Of a DNA stretch of 64,000 nucleotides, positions 8,041 through 16,640 are shown piece after piece. The stretch's first letter is position 1, and each line of letters begins with the position of its first letter. Source of the stretch: Alteraurantiacibacter hainanensis (GTDB lineage Bacteria; Pseudomonadota; Alphaproteobacteria; Sphingomonadales; Sphingomonadaceae). The stretch lies in contig NZ_JAZAPB010000002.1 in NCBI RefSeq assembly GCF_036321025.1, forward strand, positions 496,001 to 560,000, given 5' to 3'. The position numbers were made by a program, and so were the translations under genes. Under the pieces are notes generated by a model that saw only the letters and a list, made by a program, of their open reading frames with translations, did not search any database and was not told where the DNA came from.

Positions 8041-9510
8041 TTGAGTTCTGCAAACGCTCGTAGCGCACTCGCGTGGGCTGGCGGTGTCCAGGTCATTCGA
8101 GATGTAGCCCAATTCGGGGCTATGCTAGTTCTCGTTCGGCTGCTGTCGCCCGAACAGTATGGTGCGATGGCGCTTTCACAGGCAATTCTGGGCATTGTGA
8201 CGTTGATTGCTGCGGGTACATTTGTTGGTCATGCACTTCAAGTCCGCGACCCGAGCACGATTGACTGGCAGTCGCATTTTACTGCAGCAACTGTCTGGAG
8301 TGCAGCGATTGGACTAATCGTCCTTTCCGCCGCCGAGTTTCTCGCAGCGCCGGTTTGGGGTGCTGACGTCGGCCAAGCTCTTGCGCTACTCTCCCTCGTT
8401 CTTTTCATTGGGGCGCCGGCTGAAGTTCGGAATGCCATGTTGAATGCCAATCATAATTGGGCTCGCGTTCGACTATTGTCTCTCTTGGGCACCTTCCTAG
8501 CGCTAGGTGTTGGCATTGGCTTGGCTCTTGCTGGTTTTGGGGTCGCTGCCCTTGCCGTGCAGCCCGCCTTATTTGTACTGCCTGCTGCAATTGACCTATT
8601 TTGGTCAGGCTTCAGACCAACCTGGCAATTCGATAGAAAATACTACCGCGATGTCATCAGCTTTGGTCTCAATCGCTTCACCGGCGGGGCACTTGGTGCC
8701 GCACGTGGCTTCATTGAACAGGCATTGATGGCTGCAACTTTTTCATTAGCCGTGAACGGTGTGTACGGCCGTAGCTTAGGGTTAGCCAATCTCTTGGTGG
8801 GCCGACTTGGGATGATTTCCGTTGGCGCGCTCTACCCTATCCTGACTCGTGCTGAACGCGGCTCTAGCCAATTTCGACGTAAAGCGGCGCTTGTGCTTCA
8901 AGGCATTGCATGGATAGCCATTCCAGCAGCGACTTATTTGGCGATCGAGGCAGATCCTATCGTCGCGTTGCTCTACGGCGACGGCTGGACGAGCGTTGCG
9001 CAATTGCTGCCGGCGGCAGCAGCGGTCGGCGCCGCGGGAGCGCTGCATTTCACAGTTAGCCGAGTATTGCTCGCAAACGAGTCTAGAAATGCGTCATTGG
9101 CGATTGATGTTAGCTCAGGCATCGTAAGTATCGCTCTTGCCTTTTGGTTACTTCCGCAAGGGCCATTAGTCTACCTCTGGGCGCTAGCCATTGTCGGCCT
9201 GATAGGATTCTTGTTCGGAGCATTTTTCCTAATACGAGACCAAGCAGTCGGTTTGGCTGGCTTAGCGTTGGCGACAATACCGCCAACTCTTGCCACATCA
9301 TTAGCTGCAATTTCCATTTTCTTAATAAAGTCGAAATTTCAAGGACTTTGGCCAATTTTTGATCTAATAGTCACGGCAGTTTGCTTTAGCTCAGTATTCT
9401 CCTGTTTTTTGTTGGCATTTTTCAGAAGATCATTGTTTGATTTACTTGCGATTTTACCAGGCGGGCCACGCCTAATCCGCGTGATTTCGCTGGGACAGCC
9501 CCTCATCTGA
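8041..9510 (+). CDS. Polysaccharide flippase, Wzx/MOP family
   Basis: The 489-residue product is strongly hydrophobic with about 12-14 membrane segments and the N-terminal hallmark LVRLLSPEQYGAMALSQAIL of oligosaccharide flippases. These move undecaprenyl-linked repeat units across the inner membrane for Wzy-dependent assembly. The start is TTG at 8041; no ATG lies in the first conserved segment. The 3' end (about 9290-9440) is notably more AT-rich than the rest. It lies between glycosyltransferase genes, with a 178-base noncoding gap upstream. Confidence 0.85.
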   Translation: MSSANARSALAWAGGVQVIRDVAQFGAMLVLVRLLSPEQYGAMALSQAILGIVTLIAAGTFVGHALQVRDPSTIDWQSHFTAATVWSAAIGLIVLSAAEFLAAPVWGADVGQALALLSLVLFIGAPAEVRNAMLNANHNWARVRLLSLLGTFLALGVGIGLALAGFGVAALAVQPALFVLPAAIDLFWSGFRPTWQFDRKYYRDVISFGLNRFTGGALGAARGFIEQALMAATFSLAVNGVYGRSLGLANLLVGRLGMISVGALYPILTRAERGSSQFRRKAALVLQGIAWIAIPAATYLAIEADPIVALLYGDGWTSVAQLLPAAAAVGAAGALHFTVSRVLLANESRNASLAIDVSSGIVSIALAFWLLPQGPLVYLWALAIVGLIGFLFGAFFLIRDQAVGLAGLALATIPPTLATSLAAISIFLIKSKFQGLWPIFDLIVTAVCFSSVFSCFLLAFFRRSLFDLLAILPGGPRLIRVISLGQPLI

Positions 9511-9524
9511 ATTATGAAAGGCTC

Positions 9525-10880
9525 ATGAGAAACTTAAATCGCATTGTTGTTGTTGTACCTGACTGTGGAGAGGGTGGACTCTTTCAGTTCTACAACAAAC
9601 TTCTGCCAGAACTCGCCCTTCATGCAGATGTGCATGCAGTATTTGCTAGCCCATATCATACCTCGTCTGCCCCCTCGATTCCAGGTGCTACCTGTCACTT
9701 CATTCCCGCCGAGGCAGCAGCGCCCCTTCGAAGTGAAATCGGTCGGGGTGTGCTATCGTTAGCGCCTGATATAGCGAATGCTGTCGCAGTCGCATATCGC
9801 GCCTGGGATGTAGTGCAAGCGCTAGAGCCGGACATTGTCGAGGTTTGTGATTGGCCATTCTCGTTTGTTCCAGCTGTCCTTGAACAATCTGTCCCCTATC
9901 TGGTCCAGTGTCACGGAAGTGCCGGGCAAATCGCTCGACATGACCCGCAGCAGGGGCATGCGGCTTCAGATCTTTTGGCGCAACTCCTGGAACCCCAGCT
10001 CCTCGCCGTTGCTCACCGGGTTCAAACTTACAGTGAAGCGAACGCACATTATTGGCTCACCGAAACTCGACGTGAGATAAATGTGATCCGTCCTGCCTTT
10101 CCTCTTTCTGAAGTGCCTAAGTCTGAACAAAGAGCCCCAGGCAGTCCGGCCGTGTTTGGGCGGCTGCAGCGCTGGAAGGGTCCGCATACTCTTTGTGAAG
10201 CCCTGCGGTTATTGGGCCCCGACGCGCTTGAAGTGAATTGGTACGGCAGCGTGAAGCCTTGGGGAACTAGAGGCATTACGGCGGCTCAATATCTGCGCAG
10301 CGTTTTCCCTGAGATTTGGGGGGAAAAATTCATCCATCACCCTGCAATCTCTCGGACTGAGGTCTCAAAGATACAGGCTCAGGCAAGATTTATTATAGTT
10401 CCGTCGACTTGGGATGTATTTAACTTCACTGCCGTTGAAGCCATGTCGTCTGCTAGGCCCTTAATGATCTCAACAGGTGCCGGAGCGAGTGAATTGATAG
10501 TTGATGGAGAGAACGGCTTTACTTTTGCCAACGAGGATCCTGACAGCCTTGCCACAGCGATGGATCGTGTCCTCTCCATGTCTCGCCACCGGCTGCGTGA
10601 AGTTGGCATGGCCGGGCGCGAGACGGTGCGTACTGCACTAGATCCCCGACGAGTTTCCGAAGAAAGGCTGGCTGCTTACCAGGAAGCGGTGAATTCGTTC
10701 TCTTTACACCCGCCAAGGCGACCAAGCTCCGCTCTCAGTGATATTTTCGATCCAAGAATTTCCCAGACGATAGGAATTGATGAGTTGCTTGGTGCTTTGC
10801 CTTTAAAGAGTATCGGCCGGCATGTCAGCGATCGCCTCCTTCAAAAGGTGCGATCCCGTCTAGGACTCAGACGAGCATGA
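9525..10880 (+). CDS. Glycosyltransferase family 4
   Basis: The 451-residue product shows a GT-B donor domain with FGRLQRWKGPHTLCEALRLL (about 208-228), a FIIVPSTWDVFNFTAVEAMS segment (about 290-309) and GASELIVDGENGF (about 320-332), typical of GT4 enzymes. The usual EGFG is replaced by WDVFNF, with the second Glu kept in VEAMS. It begins 14 bases after the flippase stop, and the next gene starts inside its end as ATGA, so the genes are translationally coupled. It probably acts in repeat-unit assembly at the inner membrane. Confidence 0.8.
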   Translation: MRNLNRIVVVVPDCGEGGLFQFYNKLLPELALHADVHAVFASPYHTSSAPSIPGATCHFIPAEAAAPLRSEIGRGVLSLAPDIANAVAVAYRAWDVVQALEPDIVEVCDWPFSFVPAVLEQSVPYLVQCHGSAGQIARHDPQQGHAASDLLAQLLEPQLLAVAHRVQTYSEANAHYWLTETRREINVIRPAFPLSEVPKSEQRAPGSPAVFGRLQRWKGPHTLCEALRLLGPDALEVNWYGSVKPWGTRGITAAQYLRSVFPEIWGEKFIHHPAISRTEVSKIQAQARFIIVPSTWDVFNFTAVEAMSSARPLMISTGAGASELIVDGENGFTFANEDPDSLATAMDRVLSMSRHRLREVGMAGRETVRTALDPRRVSEERLAAYQEAVNSFSLHPPRRPSSALSDIFDPRISQTIGIDELLGALPLKSIGRHVSDRLLQKVRSRLGLRRA

Positions 10881-11620
10881 GAGTCTTTGTCGATATCGGG
10901 GGGTATTTAGGACACAGCGCGCTGGCTGCTTTGGACCCGATTTTCAATTTCGATCGAGTGCTCTGCTTTGAGCCAGTGCCGCATCTTGCGAAGCAGATCA
11001 GGGCCATCGGAAATAAGAAGCTTTTGGTGGTCGAAGCGGCTCTATCAGACAGAGAAGGGCGTGCAATACTGCATCATGCTGGAACACTTGCAGGCTCTCT
11101 CTTCGCCGAAGCGCCGAGTTATGGTGGAGAGACAGATCCAATTGAAATTGTGACGCTTCGTGCCTCGTCATTCCTTTCAGCGCTATTGCCGAGCGACGCA
11201 TTTGTCCGGACAAAATTCAATTGCGAAGGAGCTGAGGCGCTTATCATTCGCGATATCTTAGGGTCTGGCAAAATCGAGCTTTGCGAGCAAATATTATGCG
11301 GCGCGTTGATCGATTTCGACATCGATAAGATTGAGCGAGGCCAGCGAACCCGCACGGAAATTGAATCGGCTTTGGCGGACCGGCAGATCACCTATTGGAC
11401 GCCGCCCGAGTGCCAGTATGGCATGGTCACAAATTATGGTGCTGTTCGAAATTATCTCATCTTGTCCGGAGCCGCATTACCGGGCTTCTTTCCTCGCTTG
11501 CGTAGCTTGTTCTACAATCTCCGACTGTTGAAAAACCCTGAGTTGAACGGCTATCATAAGATGAAGATATTGAAGGTTTTCCCGTCGTTGCGTCGGTTTG
11601 CAAAATCGGTAAGCAAGTAA
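10877..11620 (+). CDS. FkbM-like methyltransferase
   Basis: The 247-residue product begins MRVFVDIGGYLGHSA, a class I motif that matches FkbM-type methyltransferases, which O-methylate sugars or polyketides. A conserved TLRASSFLSALLPSDAF-type segment and an FNCEGAE segment (FkbM proteins usually have K-x-D-x-E-G) follow at about residues 95-118. The ATG overlaps the upstream stop by four bases. Methylation of a repeat-unit sugar is the likely role; the position is unknown. Confidence 0.75.
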   Translation: MRVFVDIGGYLGHSALAALDPIFNFDRVLCFEPVPHLAKQIRAIGNKKLLVVEAALSDREGRAILHHAGTLAGSLFAEAPSYGGETDPIEIVTLRASSFLSALLPSDAFVRTKFNCEGAEALIIRDILGSGKIELCEQILCGALIDFDIDKIERGQRTRTEIESALADRQITYWTPPECQYGMVTNYGAVRNYLILSGAALPGFFPRLRSLFYNLRLLKNPELNGYHKMKILKVFPSLRRFAKSVSK

Positions 11621-11636
11621 CTCATCAGGCTGTGCC

Positions 11637-12578
11637 ATGTCTCATCAAACCATCGCGCTTTTGATACCTGCCTATAACGCAGCTAGTTTCTTACCCCGCC
11701 TCCTGCGATCCGCGCAGGCGCAGTCAGAGCCGTTTGACATGATCTGGGTCTATGACGATTGCTCGACGGACAATACAACGGCAGTAGCTGAACAAATGGG
11801 TGCACGCGTAATGCGTGGTAACATCAATCGGGGATGCAGTGCCGGAAAGGACGCCCTCGCGCGCTATGTAGAAGCAGACTGGCTGCATTTCCATGATGCC
11901 GATGATGAATTGCTCCCCAACTTCGTTTCTTTGGCACGGAAGTGGATTAGTGGGAAATGTCCGGATGTCATTCTTTTCGACTACGAGTATCGCGACGATG
12001 AAACTGACGAGTTGCTATCAATCCGGAATTTCGATGCTGACGAGCTTGAATGTGACCCGCGTTCTTATGCCATCCGTGAGCAAATTAACCCCTTTTGCGG
12101 TCTCTATCGCCGCTCGGCATTCCTTGAAGCCGGCGGCTACATTGATCCGCCGGAAATGCTCTATAATGAAGATGTTGCGTGTCACATACGGCTGGCCTTT
12201 GCCGGCCTCTCCTTCGGTGCCGAGAACGAAGTCTCGATAATTAATTACCGCCGGGGCGGATCAATGTCGGCGGCGAACCAACTAAAATGTCTGCAGTCTC
12301 ATTTTGCAGTAATGCGCCGAACCTTGGCGCATGAAGATGTGGGACCGTATCTGCAGGATGTTGCCATGAAGCTGTGGCATGTAGCCGGTGCACTCGCTGC
12401 GTATGGCGATTCTGACAATGCGCTTTACGCAGTAGACTTGGCTGCCCAGATCGCTCCGCCTCCAACGTCGTCAGGTAGCGGGGTATTCCGCGCCGTAGCG
12501 CGGCTCCACCCTCGCTTGGCTCTTCGCCTGCGGGAGAGATGGATACGCATGGCCAAGCCGGCGCTTCGGGCAAAATGA
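11637..12578 (+). CDS. Glycosyltransferase family 2
   Basis: The 313-residue product is a GT-A enzyme: ALLIPAYNAASFLPRLL opens the fold, VYDDCSTDNT is the nucleotide-binding strand, and FHDADDELLPNF carries the DxD metal motif (about residue 84). YNEDVACHIRL near residue 177 matches the catalytic acidic region. It transfers a nucleotide-activated sugar in the cytoplasm. The next glycosyltransferase starts at the overlapping ATGA of its stop. Confidence 0.85.
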   Translation: MSHQTIALLIPAYNAASFLPRLLRSAQAQSEPFDMIWVYDDCSTDNTTAVAEQMGARVMRGNINRGCSAGKDALARYVEADWLHFHDADDELLPNFVSLARKWISGKCPDVILFDYEYRDDETDELLSIRNFDADELECDPRSYAIREQINPFCGLYRRSAFLEAGGYIDPPEMLYNEDVACHIRLAFAGLSFGAENEVSIINYRRGGSMSAANQLKCLQSHFAVMRRTLAHEDVGPYLQDVAMKLWHVAGALAAYGDSDNALYAVDLAAQIAPPPTSSGSGVFRAVARLHPRLALRLRERWIRMAKPALRAK

Positions 12579-13546
12579 CTTCTCCTCTGATTTCTGTATG
12601 CATGCCGTGCTTTAACGCAGAGGCTCACGTCGCGACTGCCCTGGATAGCGTGCTTGCTCAAACTTGGTCTCAAATTGAGATCATTGCCGTAAACGATGGT
12701 TCTACCGATCGGACTGGAGAAATTCTTGAATCCTATCGAGCTCTCGGTGTGCACGTACTGCACCAACAAAACAAAGGGCAATGTTCGGCAGCCAACAATG
12801 CATTCGCGCAAGCGAAAGGGGAGTTGATAAAGTTCTTTGACGCTGATGACATTCTAGCGCCAGATATGATTGAGCTGCAGGTTGCAAGCCTGTCAGGACG
12901 CCACGACGCTATTGCAATGGGAGAATGGGCAAGGTTCTATTCGGAACCTAGCGAGGCTGAGTTTCAGCCGCTTCCGATGTACCGGAATGCTGAGCCTTCG
13001 GAATGGCTGACCGCCGAGTGGTCGCATGGAGAGCCGATGATGCAATGTGCTCTTTGGCTGATCCCACGAAATCTGATTGAGCAGGCAGATGGGTGGGATG
13101 AGCGGCTTTCACTGATAAATGACTTTGAGTTCTTTACGCGGCTACTCTTGAAGGCTCAGGAAATCGTTTATGCGCGGGATGCTAGACTGTATTATCGTTC
13201 GGGCATTGAAGGGAGTTTGTCTGGGCAAAAAAGTCGTAAGGCCGTCGAATCTCAGTTCCTTTCATTGACGCTCGGTGTTGGGCATCTACTCAAGTGCGAG
13301 GACAATCCCCGCACCCGGCGAGCTTGCGCCAACATCCTAAAAGCCTTCGACTACGAACATTACCCACATCATCCGGACTTGAGAGCTAAGATTTGTGCGC
13401 GAGTTGCTGAGCTGGGCGGCGCCGACATCGAGCCGAGCGGCCCTCCCGGCTTTCAAAAACTGCGGCCTTGGGTTGGATGGAAAGCCGCACGCCGCGCTCA
13501 GCGGGCCGCAGAGCGAATTGGCATCAATGCCTCAGGGCGCTGCTAA
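12575..13546 (+). CDS. Glycosyltransferase family 2
   Basis: I chose the ATG at 12575 because it overlaps the previous stop as ATGA and begins directly with MTSPLISVCMPCFNAEAHV, the first GT2 strand; an in-frame ATG at 12539 would add 12 unconserved residues. The roughly 323-residue protein has AVNDGSTDRTGEIL and KFFDADDILAPDMI (DxD). The inverting GT2 mechanism is known for the family; donor and acceptor are not identifiable. The following gene is read in the same frame directly after its TAA. Confidence 0.85.
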   Translation: MTSPLISVCMPCFNAEAHVATALDSVLAQTWSQIEIIAVNDGSTDRTGEILESYRALGVHVLHQQNKGQCSAANNAFAQAKGELIKFFDADDILAPDMIELQVASLSGRHDAIAMGEWARFYSEPSEAEFQPLPMYRNAEPSEWLTAEWSHGEPMMQCALWLIPRNLIEQADGWDERLSLINDFEFFTRLLLKAQEIVYARDARLYYRSGIEGSLSGQKSRKAVESQFLSLTLGVGHLLKCEDNPRTRRACANILKAFDYEHYPHHPDLRAKICARVAELGGADIEPSGPPGFQKLRPWVGWKAARRAQRAAERIGINASGRC

Positions 13547-13561
13547 AGTTGGAGAAGCCTC

Positions 13562-14605
13562 ATCCGTATTGCCCTCACTGCCGATCCTGAAATCCCCGTC
13601 CCCCCTCTCCATTATGGCGGGATCGAGAGAATTGTGGACATGCTTGCCCATGGCCTCGCCGAGCGTGGTCATGAAGTGACATTGTTCGCCCATCCCGATA
13701 GCAAAAGCCCTGGCGGTTTCATGCCTTGGCCTGGCCGGTCTAGCCAGCCGGTCAGCGACACGCTCCGTAATGCTGCAACGTTGGCGCGCACGGTCGGACA
13801 AGGGCGCTTTGATGTCATCCATTCCTTTTCGCGCATTGCTTACCTCGCGCCGATCCTGCCATTGGCGGTCCCGAAGATCATGAGTTATCAGCGAGATATT
13901 AGCCCAAAGACGGTACGTTTGGGCCACGCTCTGTCTCGTGACACCCTAAGCCTCACGGCCATCAGCCGCTGGATGATGGCTCCGGTCGAGCATATTGGGC
14001 GCTGGGCATTGATTCCCAATGGGGTCCCGGTTGCGCGCTTCACGTTTCGGCCGAGCGTAGCCTCTGACGCACCACTCATCTTTCTCGGGAGGGTCGAAGA
14101 AATTAAAGGACCTCATCTTGCCATTGAGATCGCTCGGAGAACAGGTCGGCGCCTGATCATTTCGGGAAATATTCCCGACGAGAAGCGAGCTTGGGTCGAA
14201 GCGCACGTCCTTTCCAAGGTGGATGGCAATCGCGTCCGCTACGTTGGTCCTGTCGACGACGAGCAAAAGAACGCCTTGCTTGGCGAAGCGGGTGCGTTGC
14301 TTATGCCGATCCTCTGGGAGGAACCTTTCGGCATCGTTATGGCTGAGGCCATGGCATGTGGAACGCCAGTTTTGGGGCTTAACCGCGGTGCCGTCCCCGA
14401 AGTGGTAGAGAACGGGGTAACGGGTTTTGTTTGCGAGAAGATCGATGAGCTTGTCTCCGCAGTGGCGAAGCTGTCGACCATCGATCGAAAAGCATGCCGG
14501 GATCGCGTCGAGCAGCTTTACAGCGATAACGCGGTGGTAGATGCCTATGAGAAGCTCTACTTTGAACGCCTTGCTGAACCGAGGAAGGCAGAGCTTCATA
14601 AGTGA
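13562..14605 (+). CDS. Glycosyltransferase family 4, apparent ATC start
   Basis: Conserved sequence begins at IRIALTADPEIPVPPLHYGG and continues as IERIVDMLAHGLAERGHEV, the normal N-terminus of this GT4 subgroup. No ATG, GTG or TTG lies in frame between the upstream TAA (13544-13546) and this motif. The codon where Met is expected is ATC at 13562, seven bases after GGAG (13551-13554). The first usual start, GTG at 13634, would remove 24 residues including the glycine loop. The donor domain has FLGRVEEIKGPHLAIEIA and EEPFGIVMAEAMACG (E-x7-E). The product is about 347 residues and ends in a GTGA overlap with the next gene. Confidence 0.75.
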   Translation: MRIALTADPEIPVPPLHYGGIERIVDMLAHGLAERGHEVTLFAHPDSKSPGGFMPWPGRSSQPVSDTLRNAATLARTVGQGRFDVIHSFSRIAYLAPILPLAVPKIMSYQRDISPKTVRLGHALSRDTLSLTAISRWMMAPVEHIGRWALIPNGVPVARFTFRPSVASDAPLIFLGRVEEIKGPHLAIEIARRTGRRLIISGNIPDEKRAWVEAHVLSKVDGNRVRYVGPVDDEQKNALLGEAGALLMPILWEEPFGIVMAEAMACGTPVLGLNRGAVPEVVENGVTGFVCEKIDELVSAVAKLSTIDRKACRDRVEQLYSDNAVVDAYEKLYFERLAEPRKAELHK

Positions 14606-15852
14606 ATCGAATTTGCCTGATCTCTCCTGGACATCTGTCGACGAACCCTCGTCTTGTTAAAGAGGCGGTGGCATTGAAGGAGGCTGGCTTTGAGGTGTCC
14701 GTAATCCATGGACGCTATCAGAAGTGGGGCACTGAACATGACGTGCCAATTGCTCGCCAAATCGGCAAAACCTCAGCGGTTCCGTTTGGTCCTGTTGAGA
14801 CATCCCCGGGATCTTATTTTCGTCAGAATTTCGAACGTCACTGCGCTAAAGCTTTCTTAAAAGCAAATTTGATCACATCCCGGGCTGTCGAAAGTGCTCA
14901 TCATCCTATCGCCAGAGACTTGGCGACCGCCGCCTTGGCTGAGCGGGCCGATCTTTATATCGCCCATTACGTCGCCGCGCTGTCCGCAGCTGCGCGTGCC
15001 GCGCATCGGCATGGAGCCGTCTTTGCCTTTGATGCTGAGGATTATCACCTTGGCGATCTTCCCGATCTTCCTGAGCATGACTTGGAGAAGAAAATTATCC
15101 GGGCTATCGAAGGTCGCTATTTGCCGCGGGCTGCATATGTTACCGCTGCCTCCCCGATGATTGCTGAGGCCTATGCAGTTACATACGGAATCGAATTGCC
15201 TACAACTGTCCTGAACGTTTTTCCGAGAACAAATGGAGTGGCGGCACCTTCGCCGAGAGGCACCGCTGAACCTGCGCCCAGCCTTTACTGGTTCTCGCAG
15301 ACAATCGGACCAGGCCGAGGCCTTGAAGTCGCAATTAATGCGATCTCTCGCTCTTTTAGCAAACCGCACCTCTATCTTCGTGGGGCAGGAAGCGCATCGT
15401 ACCGCGATGCGTTACACAATATTGCCTTGAGAGCGGGTGTTGCCGATCGTCTCCATTTTTTGGCTCCTGCTGCGCCTGAGACACTCGAGCGATTGGGGGC
15501 TGCTTACGATTTGGCATTTTCTGGAGAGACTGGCTTTTCGGAAAACAACCAAAAAGCTCTTGCAAACAAACTCTTCAGCTATGTTCTAGGCGGGCTTCCG
15601 ATCCTTGCCTCAGATACGCCCGCCCATCAGGGAATCATTGACGAGTTTGGTCCTGCGATGAGCATTTTCAGCACCAATGATCCCGAGGGGCTGGCAAAGG
15701 CTTTGGATGATTTCTTACTCAATCCGGCGCGGCTGGCGTCAGCTCGAGAGCATGCGTGGCGCCTTGGACAGGATCGATTCAACTGGGAGGTAGAACAAAT
15801 CGGCTTTCTCAAGACGGTGAAAAGCGCTCTTGCTCGCAGGAAAGTCTGTTGA
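14602..15852 (+). CDS. Glycosyltransferase family 4-like
   Basis: The 416-residue product begins MNRICLISPGHLSTNPRLVK, a GT4/GT-B opening that fits the GTG overlapping the preceding stop (GTGA). The C-terminal domain has LYWFSQTIGPGRGLEVAINA (about 228-247) and a sugar-nucleotide region GETGFSENNQKALANKLFSY (about 307-326) that departs from the classic E-x7-E. It resembles poorly characterised capsule glycosyltransferases. The next gene overlaps by one base (TGATG). Confidence 0.75.
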   Translation: MNRICLISPGHLSTNPRLVKEAVALKEAGFEVSVIHGRYQKWGTEHDVPIARQIGKTSAVPFGPVETSPGSYFRQNFERHCAKAFLKANLITSRAVESAHHPIARDLATAALAERADLYIAHYVAALSAAARAAHRHGAVFAFDAEDYHLGDLPDLPEHDLEKKIIRAIEGRYLPRAAYVTAASPMIAEAYAVTYGIELPTTVLNVFPRTNGVAAPSPRGTAEPAPSLYWFSQTIGPGRGLEVAINAISRSFSKPHLYLRGAGSASYRDALHNIALRAGVADRLHFLAPAAPETLERLGAAYDLAFSGETGFSENNQKALANKLFSYVLGGLPILASDTPAHQGIIDEFGPAMSIFSTNDPEGLAKALDDFLLNPARLASAREHAWRLGQDRFNWEVEQIGFLKTVKSALARRKVC

Positions 15853-16595
15853 TGAAAACATTTGTTAAATCCGTCATGTCGAGAACGCCGTTCAAGATAA
15901 CCCGTCAGGGGCGGGCAAATCGCTTCGCTGCGATTGAAGGTGCGCTCAAAAGCCTCAGCAAGCGAGGGTTTGAGCCAGATCATGTATTTGACGCAGGTGC
16001 AAATGTTGGCTCTTTTGCTTCTTTCGCGTTGCAACTTTTCCCGAAGGCGATGGTCCATTCAATTGAGCCGCAGCCCGGCTGCCAAGAATCGCTTGAAGCT
16101 CTACGTTCGAAATCCGGTGGTCGTCTAGCGATCTATCAGGCAGCTCTGGGCGCTCCCGAGCAAAACGGCTCAATTGTGAACCTTGCGGCTGATGCTGCAT
16201 CCACTTCGACCGGTGCGCATATCGTCTCGACCGCTGGAGCGGGCAAAACTATCGAGGTGCGCTGCATCACTTTGGACCGGCTGCTACAAGGCGCCCTTGC
16301 GGCCTGCGAAGGCGCGCTCCTCAAACTTGACCTCCAGGGGTACGAATTAGAAGCATTGCGGGGCGGGGCGTTGACTCTAGGAAGGTGCGAGGTCGTCCTG
16401 ACAGAGTTCTCTTTTTATTCTCAGGACTACGAGCCTCCGATTTTGGATCTTGTTTCCTTTATGGCGGAAGCTGGCTTTAAGCTTTACGATGTTGCCAGCA
16501 TCTATGCGCGGCCGCGAGACGATCGACCACGCCAAGGGGACTTCATCTTTGTTCGCGGAAGCAGCCCGTTAATGGTGGATAACTCATGGAACTGA
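15852..16595 (+). CDS. FkbM-family methyltransferase
   Basis: I chose the ATG at 15852 because it overlaps the previous stop (TGATG) and opens with MKTFVKSVMSR. The 247-residue product has class I motif VFDAGANVGSFASFALQLFP (about 42-61), SIEPQPGCQESL (about 68-79) and the FkbM-typical LLKLDLQGYELEALRGG (about 156-172). It is a second FkbM enzyme in the same operon as the one at 10877, so the polymer may be methylated at two positions. Confidence 0.85.
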   Translation: MKTFVKSVMSRTPFKITRQGRANRFAAIEGALKSLSKRGFEPDHVFDAGANVGSFASFALQLFPKAMVHSIEPQPGCQESLEALRSKSGGRLAIYQAALGAPEQNGSIVNLAADAASTSTGAHIVSTAGAGKTIEVRCITLDRLLQGALAACEGALLKLDLQGYELEALRGGALTLGRCEVVLTEFSFYSQDYEPPILDLVSFMAEAGFKLYDVASIYARPRDDRPRQGDFIFVRGSSPLMVDNSWN

Positions 16596-16640
16596 TGACA
16601 ATACGCTCGCGGATTCGTGGGAATTGTCAAGGGTTATTAA

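Noticed and set aside
12539..12574. Earlier ATG for the GT2 gene at 12575
   Set aside because: It adds unconserved residues, whereas 12575 starts at the GT2 fold with a typical ATGA overlap.
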